A DNA stretch of 64,000 nucleotides from assembly GCF_900639865.1 (NCBI RefSeq), contig NZ_CAAAHX010000003.1:310001-374000 (forward strand), given 5' to 3'. The translations under genes were made by a program, and so were the position numbers. This document shows positions 39,875 to 49,139 of this stretch, in pieces (within the stretch, counting starts at the first letter, position 1; each line of letters begins with the position of its first letter). The notes beneath the pieces are model-generated. The model searched no databases. It worked only from the letters and a program-made list of their open reading frames with translations, and was not told where the DNA came from. The stretch comes from Legionella gresilensis (GTDB lineage Bacteria; Pseudomonadota; Gammaproteobacteria; Legionellales; Legionellaceae).

Positions 39875-41083
39875 TCATGCAAAACTCTTTAGTTTTCTCT
39901 GCTCTATCAACAGTAAAATGAAAAACCCCAATACACCAATACATAAAGTAAAAGGAATAACACTTATACCATAAATAAAGGAAAAAGCTAAATTCGTTTC
40001 TTTAAAGGCATTGATTACAATTCCAATTGTTGTATGGATTGCATAACCAAAACTCATAATAATCATATTAGCAATAGCAGTTGTTAAACCAGCTACATTT
40101 TCAGGCATATAAGTAGATGCTTTATAGATAGCTAGTATTTGATAAGCGCAACAGATCCCCACAATCGTAAAAGCAAACATCATGCTTTCTGTTGTAAAAA
40201 AACCAAATACTAAAACAATGAAATTTAGCAACATAACTAAGCCAGCTACCGTAATAACAAGTAAATAGTTACCTATTTTTTCAGCAAAAAAACTTAAAGC
40301 AGGCGCCCCAAAACACATACCCAAGAAGATTAGAGAAGGTAAATAACTTGCTGTACTACTATTTAAATTATAAAACTGTCTTAAAAAGGCTGGCCCCCAA
40401 ACATCAGCAAACCCTTCTAAAGGGCCTACCATAAACCCTGCAAACAAACAAAGTAGAATTACATTTTTATTAGTTATAACAAGCTTAATATCACTAAGAA
40501 CCGTTGTTGTCTGCACTTCTTTTAAATCAGGTACGATAAAATAGGTTAACAATGCTAATAATGTCCCAAAAAGTGCAAAAATTTCGATAACATTGTAGTA
40601 CCCTACTAAATCATATAGATAGCGAAGTGGTCCGCCACCATAGATAGCACCTAATAAACCAATAGTTACAGAAAAGCTTAACATTCGGGTAAAATATTGC
40701 TCGTTAAACGTCATCCGAATTATCTTAAAAATGCCTAATATGGCAGCTGATGAGCCCATGCCTATAAGAGCTCTTCCGATAACAGGATAAATCCAATTAC
40801 CAGCATAAATTAAAGGTAACAAGCCAACAACGCTAATTAGTATACAGCCTGTCAAAACTCGTTTCGGGCCAAAACGATCAAGCATAATTCCTATAGGAAG
40901 ATGCATTAAAGAGTAACCAATATAATAAATACCTGAATACTGCCCATAAATTGCCGTGTCAATGTGAAATCGATGTGTAATATTATCGATCATGACACTG
41001 GGCATTACTCTTAAAATATACTGATAAGCATAAAAGATGGACGCTATTAACCAAACAATCCAGGCTATTGAACGAGTGCGCAT
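39875..41083 (-). CDS. Major facilitator superfamily transporter
   Basis: 402 residues, 12 predicted helices. The MFS motif A-like loop between TM2 and TM3 is IGIMLDRFGPKRVL, and YILRVMPSVMIDNI in TM1 resembles a branch common in Legionella and Coxiella. Substrate unknown; metabolite or nutrient import is plausible. Monocistronic. Confidence 0.9.
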   Translation of the reverse strand: MRTRSIAWIVWLIASIFYAYQYILRVMPSVMIDNITHRFHIDTAIYGQYSGIYYIGYSLMHLPIGIMLDRFGPKRVLTGCILISVVGLLPLIYAGNWIYPVIGRALIGMGSSAAILGIFKIIRMTFNEQYFTRMLSFSVTIGLLGAIYGGGPLRYLYDLVGYYNVIEIFALFGTLLALLTYFIVPDLKEVQTTTVLSDIKLVITNKNVILLCLFAGFMVGPLEGFADVWGPAFLRQFYNLNSSTASYLPSLIFLGMCFGAPALSFFAEKIGNYLLVITVAGLVMLLNFIVLVFGFFTTESMMFAFTIVGICCAYQILAIYKASTYMPENVAGLTTAIANMIIMSFGYAIHTTIGIVINAFKETNLAFSFIYGISVIPFTLCIGVLGFFILLLIEQRKLKSFA

Positions 41084-41437
41084 GAATTATTCTCCATATT
41101 ATGTACTGACTTAGGAGTTTCTGAATTAGAAATCTCGAAATTAATTATGTAAAATGCTTATATTAATCCGCCGTAGCGGAGGAGAATATTCAAAGGTAAT
41201 AAAATTAGCAAAAATGCATTAGCTTTTTTTAGGGGATGATAATGCATACTTAATTCCTAAGCCAAACCACTAACAAAATTTAACGCAGTTTAGCTATAAT
41301 AAATGCATTACATATTAAATGCAAATAATTAATATAAATCATTTTTATTGATTAAGATGTGTCCTTTTAGGTTTAATTTTGTTTCAAGTTGAAAAATTAT
41401 TCAACTTAAAACTAAACTAAATATGAATTTTTATTTT
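41084..41437. other. 354-bp gap containing a decayed copy of a downstream gene tail
   Basis: No gene. A small hairpin TCCGC / GCGGA lies near 41168. From about 41278 to 41425 the sequence is a diverged copy of 42190-42330, the 3' end of the APC permease gene and its downstream flank. Confidence 0.55.
41361..41425 (-). pseudogene. Remnant of an APC permease 3' end
   Basis: On the minus strand this reads SLVLS, a stop, then IIFQLETKLNL, against SLIVSWIILQLETKFKL at the C-terminus of the intact permease (42257-43582). The match continues downstream: the TTAACGCAG anchor sits about 100 bp away in both copies (near 41281 and 42194). Too short and interrupted to be functional. Confidence 0.6.
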
Positions 41438-42025
41438 TTACAATGCTAGTTGTATAGATACCCCTTCAGCCTTTGATTTAGATGTAAGGGCTAAATTTCT
41501 AACATCTTGTATCGATAAATAACTTTGTAATTGCACACTAATATCCTTTGGCAATTCGAATTTTTTATTTAAAAATTCAAGCCTTGAAAAGAAGTTGCAA
41601 GCTATACGCTCTTTGTAATATTTAGTATCTATATTTAGCGTTTTAAGCACAATTTTCGTTGCTTGATTTGCTTCATAAGGCGTTAGACCAGAGCCGCCCT
41701 TATGATTCTTATTAATATAGTCTGTAAAGGCTGTAATAAACTTCTCTTTTACAAACTTACTGCAGTTTTCAGGCAATGAAACTGCAACAAAATTATCATA
41801 CTGGTAAATTGCTGTAAGATTTGATTTAGGATCATTATTACGTTCAATTGGTAAAATATTATGTCCATTTTTCCAATTAGTTTGTTTTTTACTGTTAGTA
41901 ATACTTGAATCAGTAACTTCTTCACAAGCGTAGTTATAAGTTTGCCAATAAGACACTTCAAAATAGCGTTGTCGCCCGTGCTCATATCGATAATGAGATA
42001 CAGTAAAATTAATTTTTATTAGCAT
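41438..42025 (-). CDS. Unknown protein with C-terminal F-box-like motif
   Basis: 195 residues. Residues 1-155 match no family I recognise (Tyr- and Asn-rich, no signal peptide). Residues 157-195 read ELPKDISVQLQSYLSIQDVR and then NLALTSKS, closely following the F-box consensus LPxELxxxIxSYLxxxDLxxLxxVSK. F-boxes recruit SKP1 and cullin ubiquitin ligases in eukaryotes, and several Legionella effectors use them. Effector status is inference. Placed next to a permease-tail remnant. Confidence 0.72.
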   Translation of the reverse strand: MLIKINFTVSHYRYEHGRQRYFEVSYWQTYNYACEEVTDSSITNSKKQTNWKNGHNILPIERNNDPKSNLTAIYQYDNFVAVSLPENCSKFVKEKFITAFTDYINKNHKGGSGLTPYEANQATKIVLKTLNIDTKYYKERIACNFFSRLEFLNKKFELPKDISVQLQSYLSIQDVRNLALTSKSKAEGVSIQLAL

Positions 42026-42256
42026 TTTTATTACCTAAGTAGCTGAATTTCATATAATTTATATCGGATTAAGTAATGGCGTATTATTGTAAATTGTTTT
42101 TATATTTGCAAGGAATAAATTTTTTGAGCTTTTAAATTTTTATATTAACCCAACTTATTTAGTTAATGTGCTAAATGAAAAGATTATAAAACTTAACGCA
42201 GTGAAGATATAAATATTTTCTACAAAAAGCGAATCAATAAATATCAGGTGTTCTTA

Positions 42257-43582
42257 TTAATCAGAATTTAAGCTATTAAGTTTAAACTTCGTTTCAAGCT
42301 GTAAAATTATCCAGCTTACAATCAAACTTATTAAAATAAATACAACTGCTTGGACGATATTACGAAAAGGTAAAAATGTAATTGCCACAATATTAAGTGC
42401 TAAGCCCAGCCACGGAATAATGATAGGTATATAAAATACTTTCTCATTCTTTTTGCCTATGTCATTTAGTTTAATTTTTATTAAAGCAATATTACTAAAG
42501 GAAAATACCATTAAAACTATGGTACTGGTAGCACCAGCAAGTTCAGATAATGTTCCCATAAATCCTAAAATTAACACAATGGGAAAGATGAGTAAAATAG
42601 CAATATAAGGCGTATGATACTTGCTATGTACTTTTTGTAGGAACTTCGGCATAAGATTACTTTCAGCCATGCCATAAAGCAAGCGTGAAGCCGTAATATA
42701 ATTTAATAAAGTTGTGTTAGATACAGCAAAAATAGCAATAATTGGAAATAAGTAAAGGGGGAATGCTGGATATGATCTTCTAACGACATCAAACAAAGGT
42801 GCATTTGACTGAGCAAGTTCATTGCCGGGAATAATGGCTGTTGCCATCCAACTTACAGCCAAATATAAGATTCCAGCAGCAGCCAAGGAAGATAAAATAG
42901 CACGCGGAATATTCTTTTCTGCATCTTTTGTTTCTTCAGCAACATTTACCAAGTCTTCAAAACCTGTGAAAGCAAAGAAGGCCAACGCTGCACCCCTAAA
43001 AATATCTCCTATTCCAGGTAGTTTATCTAAGCTTGTTATATTTAATTGTTTATCTGAATTTAATAAAAACCAGATACCACAACCCAATACAATCAAAAGA
43101 CCACTTAACTCTATCAATGTACTAATGATATTAGCTATAGACGACTGCTTTATGCCTCGAATATTAATTCCTAATAAAACACTTAAAAAAATAACAATAG
43201 CTAACCATTTAGGAACGATTAGGTCAAACGCTCTAAGATATCCTACAAAAGCTTGTGATAATGTCGACATAGAAAAAATAGTCGCACTAAATAGCAGTAA
43301 ACCTACAAAAATTGATATCCACTTTTGGTCAAAGGCTTCTTGTATAAATATTGATACGCCGCCACTTTTAGGAATTCGACTAACAAGTTCGCTATAACTA
43401 AGTGCCGTGAGCAAAACAATACCCATTGCTAGTGCAAAAGAAAGCCAAGTTAAAGAGCCTGCATGGCCTGCTATTTTTCCAACAATAGAGTATATCCCTG
43501 CTCCCAGGATATCACCTATCCCATAAATCACTAAAGCACTCAGGCCAAGAGCCCTAACAAGACCAGTTTGAGAATTCTGCAT
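42257..43582 (-). CDS. APC-family amino-acid permease
   Basis: 441 residues with 12 helices. TM1 motif GIGDILGAGIYSIVGKIAG, and the TM6 region ALAFFAFTGFEDLVNVAEET is the substrate-binding signature of the APC family. Cationic or neutral amino acids are likely substrates. Intact; its 3' end is partly duplicated at 41278-41425. Confidence 0.92.
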   Translation of the reverse strand: MQNSQTGLVRALGLSALVIYGIGDILGAGIYSIVGKIAGHAGSLTWLSFALAMGIVLLTALSYSELVSRIPKSGGVSIFIQEAFDQKWISIFVGLLLFSATIFSMSTLSQAFVGYLRAFDLIVPKWLAIVIFLSVLLGINIRGIKQSSIANIISTLIELSGLLIVLGCGIWFLLNSDKQLNITSLDKLPGIGDIFRGAALAFFAFTGFEDLVNVAEETKDAEKNIPRAILSSLAAAGILYLAVSWMATAIIPGNELAQSNAPLFDVVRRSYPAFPLYLFPIIAIFAVSNTTLLNYITASRLLYGMAESNLMPKFLQKVHSKYHTPYIAILLIFPIVLILGFMGTLSELAGATSTIVLMVFSFSNIALIKIKLNDIGKKNEKVFYIPIIIPWLGLALNIVAITFLPFRNIVQAVVFILISLIVSWIILQLETKFKLNSLNSD

Positions 43583-43753
43583 CTTTAAACGTCCTTGTTT
43601 AAAATAATAATTTGCAATAAATATCCAACAAAATATTGATCAAAATATATTCAATCCGATCTAAACTAGCTCGAATAGATATATTTTTAATAATATCTTA
43701 ATCTATATCAGATAAAATTAGATATAAATCAACCAATTTACTCTCTGTTTATC

Positions 43754-44869
43754 ATGAAAAAGAAACTTAAAAGTAAAATAAGAACAACATTTAACGAATT
43801 ATTTTCGTCACCAAATCAAACCATAAATAAAGAGGGAAAAACATTAAGTTCACCCTCAGATCAAAAAGAAAAAAAGTCCGCTGTTCCTATAGAAAAACCA
43901 GCTGATCTTGGAGCAAAGCCAGCTGATCTTGAAGCAAAGCCGGCTGATCTTGAAGCAAAGCCGGCTGATTCTGGAGGAAAGCCAGTTAATTCTATAACGA
44001 AAGCTCAAGCGCTTACTAGAGGTTTTTTAGCGCGAAAAAATTATGGAATTCAACAGTTAGCGAAGGAAGAATTACAATTGTATCCCATTTTAATAAAAGG
44101 TAACGATCCTGAACTCTCTAAAGAGCAGGAAAAAGGATTACCTAGGCATCGTAAAGAAGAAAAAATTGCCCTAATTGGGACATCGGGTATGCGCTCAGTC
44201 GAATTAGCCTGTCAGTTAAGTGAAGGAGTACCTAAATTAATTATCTTAGATAATAGTATACAAGTCACTCTCTTTTGGCGTAAGGCTAAAGATATAATTC
44301 TTCACGCTAATGATGAAAATGATTTTCTTAGTCCTTTAAAAGCTTATATCTCTAAAGATTGCAAAGAGCTTGATTTATCACTCTATATGTTTGGCCATAG
44401 ATCTTCTAAAAAGTTAAATAATTCTGGTAAAACTTCAGAAGAATTTAGTTATCTAGAGGCACTCTTTAAAAAATATAGTTTTGAACAAATAAAAAAGATT
44501 ATTTCTATTATGTCTATTATTAAGCAATCTTGGGCGGATAAAGACGTATTTATTAAAATAAAAAATATTTTGACCTATACCAATATAACTACTATTTATG
44601 CCTATCCATCTAACATTGTTGCATATATGAATGATGATAGAGAGGAAGCAGAAAAAATATTAGAAAATATCCAAAAGCTCAACCCCGAGTTAGCTATCCA
44701 TACTGACTCTATTTATATTATAGGTAAAGGTAATAGACCCGAAAATCTTTATTTTGTATTTAAAAATAATCATAATCCATCTGAAGTAAGAAAATTGCTA
44801 AAAATTGAAAATACGGTAGACAATGAAGATGACAATCAAGACAGCCCTAATGAGTTCTTAATTACCTAG
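43754..44869 (+). CDS. Unknown protein with PADLEAK repeats, IQ motif and Rossmann-like core
   Basis: 371 residues. Basic N-terminus; four 7-residue repeats at 49-76 (PADLGAK, PADLEAK, PADLEAK, PADSGGK); an IQ-type motif at 85-97 (QALTRGFLARKNY), fitting Qxxx[RK]Gxxx[RK]xxY exactly with Ala in place of the leading Ile. Residues 138-168 (IALIGTSGMRSVE and LIILDNS) look like the start of a nucleotide- or SAM-binding Rossmann fold. Acidic C-terminus (DNEDDNQDSPNEF). IQ motifs bind calmodulin, a host protein absent from bacteria, so secretion into a host is plausible. Unrecognised as a family. Confidence 0.78.
   Translation: MKKKLKSKIRTTFNELFSSPNQTINKEGKTLSSPSDQKEKKSAVPIEKPADLGAKPADLEAKPADLEAKPADSGGKPVNSITKAQALTRGFLARKNYGIQQLAKEELQLYPILIKGNDPELSKEQEKGLPRHRKEEKIALIGTSGMRSVELACQLSEGVPKLIILDNSIQVTLFWRKAKDIILHANDENDFLSPLKAYISKDCKELDLSLYMFGHRSSKKLNNSGKTSEEFSYLEALFKKYSFEQIKKIISIMSIIKQSWADKDVFIKIKNILTYTNITTIYAYPSNIVAYMNDDREEAEKILENIQKLNPELAIHTDSIYIIGKGNRPENLYFVFKNNHNPSEVRKLLKIENTVDNEDDNQDSPNEFLIT
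43898..43981 (+). repeat. Four tandem 21-bp repeats in coding sequence
   Basis: Unit CCAGCTGATCTTGAAGCAAA plus G, in frame, encoding PADLEAK. The second and third copies are nearly identical, so copy number probably varies between strains. Confidence 0.9.
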
Positions 44870-44877
44870 CAAGCAAT

Positions 44878-44904
44878 GTTTGCTTAGTTAGCTTTCAAGC
44901 AAAC
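44878..44904 (+). terminator. Hairpin after the IQ-motif gene
   Basis: GTTTGCTT / AAGCAAAC around an 11-nt loop. An alternative stem CTTAGTT / AACTAAG overlaps it. Followed by an A-rich, then T-containing stretch; probable weak terminator. Confidence 0.45.
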
Positions 44905-45095
44905 TAAGTTAAAAATACTTTTCTTTATCTTTCACTTGTAGGCGGGAAACCATCATGAAAATTACAACAGAAGTGACTATCAAGATAGATCCCCCTTTCG
45001 GGAAGCTGATAAAGTGAAAGCGCAGCAGTTTATTTGATTTCTAAAGTGGTTGAACTACATTATATTTGAACGTAATTTTAATATAAGGAAATATT

Positions 45096-45470
45096 ATGAA
45101 ATTAAAATTAATTACAAGTGCAGTTGCTTTAGCATTAATTTCCTTTTCGGCGCAAGCAAATTGGGTATGTAATGTTTCTAATTTAAAAGGCCAACACTGG
45201 ACTTTTGTTGCGCCTACAGAAGCGAGTGCTCAAGCTATGGCAAAGAACACATGTGATGCAAATAGTGTTAATCCAAATAATTGCAATCCTACTTGCATTG
45301 ATAATGGTGTGAGTGGTGGCCGTTGGCATTGCGTTGTTAGTAACTTAAAAGGTGATCATTGGTCATTCTTTGCACCTAGCCAAGATCGTGCTTTTGCTAT
45401 GGCTAAGAATGCTTGTGACGCAAATAGTATTAATCCAAATAATTGCAATCCTTCTTGCTTACCTGAATAA
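45096..45470 (+). CDS. Small secreted protein with two tandem Cys-containing domains
   Basis: 124 residues. Signal peptide MKLKLITSAVALALISFSAQA, then two 46-residue copies (22-67 and 76-121) sharing W-x-C-x-VSNLKG-x-HW-[ST]-F and the tail NPNNCNP[TS]C. Each copy has four cysteines in the same positions, so each probably forms two disulfides. A GVSGG linker joins them. Good Shine-Dalgarno (AAGGAAA). Function unknown; periplasmic or exported. Confidence 0.85.
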   Translation: MKLKLITSAVALALISFSAQANWVCNVSNLKGQHWTFVAPTEASAQAMAKNTCDANSVNPNNCNPTCIDNGVSGGRWHCVVSNLKGDHWSFFAPSQDRAFAMAKNACDANSINPNNCNPSCLPE

Positions 45471-45483
45471 TAGGAAAGTAATC

Positions 45484-45513
45484 TTCCACTTAATTTCAAT
45501 TTAAGTGGAAGAA
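45484..45513 (+). terminator. Hairpin after the duplicated-domain protein gene
   Basis: CTTCCACTTA / TAAGTGGAAG, 10-bp stem with a 10-nt AT loop, then AATTAATC. Lies between the secreted-protein gene and mfd. Confidence 0.7.
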
Positions 45514-45601
45514 TTAATCTCAGTTTTTGATTATAATTTTTACCGAAAATTATAATAGTTATAGTATACTGCCTGATTATTTTTTGCTTAATTGTAGTAT
45601 T

Positions 45602-48600
45602 ATGCTGACATCTATTCCAAAACCTGGCAAAAAGCAAACCTGGGGCCAATTGTATGGTTCTAGCCTCCCATTAATATTAGCTCAATACTTTCAAAAACAC
45701 ACGGGCATTAAATTAATTATTACACCAGATAATTTAACTGCTACTCAATTACTTGACGAGCTACAATTTTTCTATAATTCTTCTAATTCAGAAGAAATAC
45801 TTTTTTTTCCAGATTGGGAAACACTGCCATATGATCAATTTTCACCTCATCAAGATATTATCTCTGAACGTTTATTGACTTTAAGCCGCTTACAACAAAC
45901 AAGCAACGCGATTGTTATAAGCTCAATTGCTACATTAATGCATCGTTTAGCGCCACCTCAATTTCTTCATCAGTATGCCTTTATACTTAAAGAACAGCAA
46001 AAATTAGATCTATCTCAATTTCAATATCATTTGCAAGAAGCAGGTTATTACGCAGTTAATAAAGTAATTGAACGTGGCGAATTTGCTATTCGCGGCTCTA
46101 TTATTGATGTCTTTCCTATGGGAAGCACCCATCCTTTTCGCATTGAACTTTTTGATGATTATATAGATAGCTTACGTCGGTTTGATACTGAAACACAGCG
46201 CACCATTGCTAAAATTGAAGAAATTAAACTACTACCCGCAAAAGAATTTCCTTTAAATGAGTCAAGCATTACTTTATTTCGTCGCTCATTTAGGGAACAA
46301 TTTCCAGGCAACCCAAGCTTAAGTCCTATTTATGAAGCTATCAGTAATGCGCAACTTCCGTCTGGCATTGAGTATTACATACCCTTGTTTTTTACCAATA
46401 CCGTTACCTTTTTCGATTATCTTCCTGATGATGCCACTATTTTTACAATTGATAATATTTCTATTCAAGCAGAAACATTTTGGCATGAAGTAACTACTCG
46501 TTATGAACAACGTCGCTACGATGTTTCCCGTCCCTTGTTACAACCTGAACATGCCTTTATTTCGTCCAATGAAATTCTAACCAAAGCCAATCTTTTCCAA
46601 CAAATTCATTGTTATCATGATAAAAAAGAAAAGAAAAATGCCTTTAATTTTCCTGTTCAAGCTGGCCCTTGTTTATTTATTGATCGGAAAGCCGCTAATC
46701 CCTTAAAAAAATTAACTGATTATTTAGCAAATCCTGACAATCGATTTCTTATTGTTGCAGAGAGTGCTGGCAGACGTGAAGTATTGCTGGATTTAATGAA
46801 ACAGCAAAATTTGTCAGCAACCCATTACGATACTTGGCAAGATTTTCTAAATAGCAATCACCATATAGGTATTATCGTTGGCCCTCTAGCAGATGGCGCT
46901 GAATTAATTGAAGAAAAAATTGTGCTTATCACTGAGGCGCAATTGTATGGTGATTACAGTACTCCACAACGGCGTAGCACGACTAAATCGGTTGATCCTG
47001 ATTTAATCATTCGCGATTTAGCAGAACTCCAATTGCAGGCACCAGTTGTACACTTACAATTTGGCGTAGGACGCTATCAAGGTTTAAAAACACTTCATAA
47101 TGACGGTAATGCCAACGAATTTCTAGTTTTAGCCTATGCAGGTGATGATAAAATCTATGTGCCTGTTACCTCTTTGCATTTAATAAGCCGTTATACTGGT
47201 TTAGATAGCGATCATGCCCCCCTACATCGATTAGGTAGTGATCAATGGCAAAAAGAAAAGAGAAAAGCGGCAGAAAAAATTCATGATGTCGCCATTGAAT
47301 TACTTGAAATCTATGCCAAACGCGAAACAAAGCCTGGTTTTATCTACCAAATTGATCAACAAGACTATCAGCGCTTTGCCAGCGGATTTCCCTTTATTGA
47401 AACACCTGATCAAGCGCATGCAGTTGAACAAATAATGCAAGATATGCAATCGCCACGCCCCATGGACAGACTAATTTGTGGCGATGTGGGTTTTGGTAAA
47501 ACTGAAGTTGCTATGCGTGCTGCTTTTCTAGCAGTACAAAATAGTAAACAAGTTTGCGTTTTAGTTCCTACCACGTTGCTTGCAACGCAGCATTATGAAA
47601 ATTTTCGTGATCGTTTCGCTGATTTTCCTATAAACATTGAATTGCTTTCTCGCTTTCGTAGCACTAAAGAAACCACAAAAATTATTGAGTCATTAAAAGA
47701 TGGTCGTATTGATATTGTTATAGGTACGCACAAACTTTTTTCTAAAGACATTCAATTTAAAAACTTAGGCTTATTAATCATTGATGAAGAGCATCGCTTT
47801 GGGGTGAAACAAAAAGAACATATCAAAGCATTGCGCTTAAATGTGGATATTCTATCAATGACAGCAACCCCTATACCTCGGACATTGAATATGGCTATGG
47901 CTGGCATTCGCGATATTTCTTTAATAGCAACACCGCCAGCAAAGCGCCTAACAATCAAAACATTTTGGCAAGAAAAAACAGACAATATTATTCGGGAAGC
48001 CTTATTACGAGAAATCTTACGAGGTGGACAGGTTTTCTTCGTTCACAATAATATTGAAACCATTGATAGAATAGGACAAGAATTACAGCAACTAATCCCT
48101 GAAGCTAAAGTGCGTGCAGCACACGGTCAAATGCGTGAACGTGAGCTAGAAAAGATCATGTCTGACTTTTATCATCACCGCTTTAATGTTTTAGTCTGTA
48201 CAACAATTATTGAAACGGGCATAGATATTCCCACGGCCAATACGATTATTATTGATAGAGCAGACAAATTTGGTTTAGCCCAATTGCATCAGCTGCGCGG
48301 ACGAGTTGGCCGCTCCCATCATCAAGCTTATGCTTATCTTCTAACGCCAAATCAAAAATTATTAACACGGGATGCGGTAAAACGTTTAGAAGCAATTGTT
48401 TCTTTAGAAGATTTAGGTGCAGGCTTTACATTGGCAACTCATGACATGGAAATCAGAGGCGCAGGTGAGTTATTAGGCGAAGAGCAAAGCGGCAATATGC
48501 AGGCCATTGGCTTTAACTTATTTATGGATATGTTAGATAAAGCTGTAGAAGATTTGAAAGCAGGTAGAACACCCGAACTTACCGCGCCTATTCAACAAGG

Positions 48601-49030
48601 CCCTGAAATTGATTTACGTATTAGTGCTATTATTCCTGAAGACTATATAAATGATATTCATACTCGTTTAATCATGTATAAACGAATTGCAAATGCCAAA
48701 GATAAAGATCAATTAAGGGAATTACAAATAGAAATGATTGACAGGTTTGGTCTTTTACCACAACCGGTTAAAAATTTAATTTTAATTACAGAGCTTAAAT
48801 TACTAGCCACCCAGCTAGGCATTAATAAAATAAATGCTTCAGAGCAGCAAGGTAAAATTGAATTTAGCGAAAATCCTAAAATAAATACCAGCGTTTTAAT
48901 CAACTTAATTCAAGTCCATGCGAAACGGTATCGACTAGAAGGCCCCACTAAATTACGTTTTATGCTAGACAAAATTACTGCCGAAGAACGTATTTTTGAA
49001 ATTCAGACACTTTTACTGAAATTAGCATAG
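45602..49030 (+). CDS. mfd: Transcription-repair coupling factor
   Basis: 1142 residues from ATG 45602; an upstream in-frame TTG at 45527 would add 25 residues not seen in the family. UvrB-homology module at the N-terminus, RNA-polymerase-interacting domain near the middle (VVHLQFGVGRYQGL), then RecG-like helicase motifs: GDVGFGKTEVAMRA, IDEEHRFG, SMTATPIPRTL, TTIIETGIDIP and QLRGRVGRS; C-terminal TRCF domain. Displaces stalled RNA polymerase and recruits UvrA. Confidence 0.98.
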   Translation: MLTSIPKPGKKQTWGQLYGSSLPLILAQYFQKHTGIKLIITPDNLTATQLLDELQFFYNSSNSEEILFFPDWETLPYDQFSPHQDIISERLLTLSRLQQTSNAIVISSIATLMHRLAPPQFLHQYAFILKEQQKLDLSQFQYHLQEAGYYAVNKVIERGEFAIRGSIIDVFPMGSTHPFRIELFDDYIDSLRRFDTETQRTIAKIEEIKLLPAKEFPLNESSITLFRRSFREQFPGNPSLSPIYEAISNAQLPSGIEYYIPLFFTNTVTFFDYLPDDATIFTIDNISIQAETFWHEVTTRYEQRRYDVSRPLLQPEHAFISSNEILTKANLFQQIHCYHDKKEKKNAFNFPVQAGPCLFIDRKAANPLKKLTDYLANPDNRFLIVAESAGRREVLLDLMKQQNLSATHYDTWQDFLNSNHHIGIIVGPLADGAELIEEKIVLITEAQLYGDYSTPQRRSTTKSVDPDLIIRDLAELQLQAPVVHLQFGVGRYQGLKTLHNDGNANEFLVLAYAGDDKIYVPVTSLHLISRYTGLDSDHAPLHRLGSDQWQKEKRKAAEKIHDVAIELLEIYAKRETKPGFIYQIDQQDYQRFASGFPFIETPDQAHAVEQIMQDMQSPRPMDRLICGDVGFGKTEVAMRAAFLAVQNSKQVCVLVPTTLLATQHYENFRDRFADFPINIELLSRFRSTKETTKIIESLKDGRIDIVIGTHKLFSKDIQFKNLGLLIIDEEHRFGVKQKEHIKALRLNVDILSMTATPIPRTLNMAMAGIRDISLIATPPAKRLTIKTFWQEKTDNIIREALLREILRGGQVFFVHNNIETIDRIGQELQQLIPEAKVRAAHGQMRERELEKIMSDFYHHRFNVLVCTTIIETGIDIPTANTIIIDRADKFGLAQLHQLRGRVGRSHHQAYAYLLTPNQKLLTRDAVKRLEAIVSLEDLGAGFTLATHDMEIRGAGELLGEEQSGNMQAIGFNLFMDMLDKAVEDLKAGRTPELTAPIQQGPEIDLRISAIIPEDYINDIHTRLIMYKRIANAKDKDQLRELQIEMIDRFGLLPQPVKNLILITELKLLATQLGINKINASEQQGKIEFSENPKINTSVLINLIQVHAKRYRLEGPTKLRFMLDKITAEERIFEIQTLLLKLA

Positions 49031-49059
49031 TTATGGGAACCAGGACAGCATTCACTAGT

Positions 49060-49090
49060 TAAAGTACACTTATTATTTAAGTGTACTTTA
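49060..49090. terminator. Terminator between mfd and the convergent coiled-coil gene
   Basis: Perfect 13-bp stem TAAAGTACACTTA / TAAGTGTACTTTA with a 5-nt loop, T-rich on both sides; suitable for both converging genes. Confidence 0.8.
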
Positions 49091-49139
49091 ATTTAATTAA
49101 TTTTGCCCCTGTTTAAATTGAGTAATGTTTACGATGGAA

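Noticed and set aside
42822-43397. 191-codon plus-strand frame
   Set aside because: Antisense shadow of the APC permease; its composition mirrors the helices of that gene and it has no independent signals.
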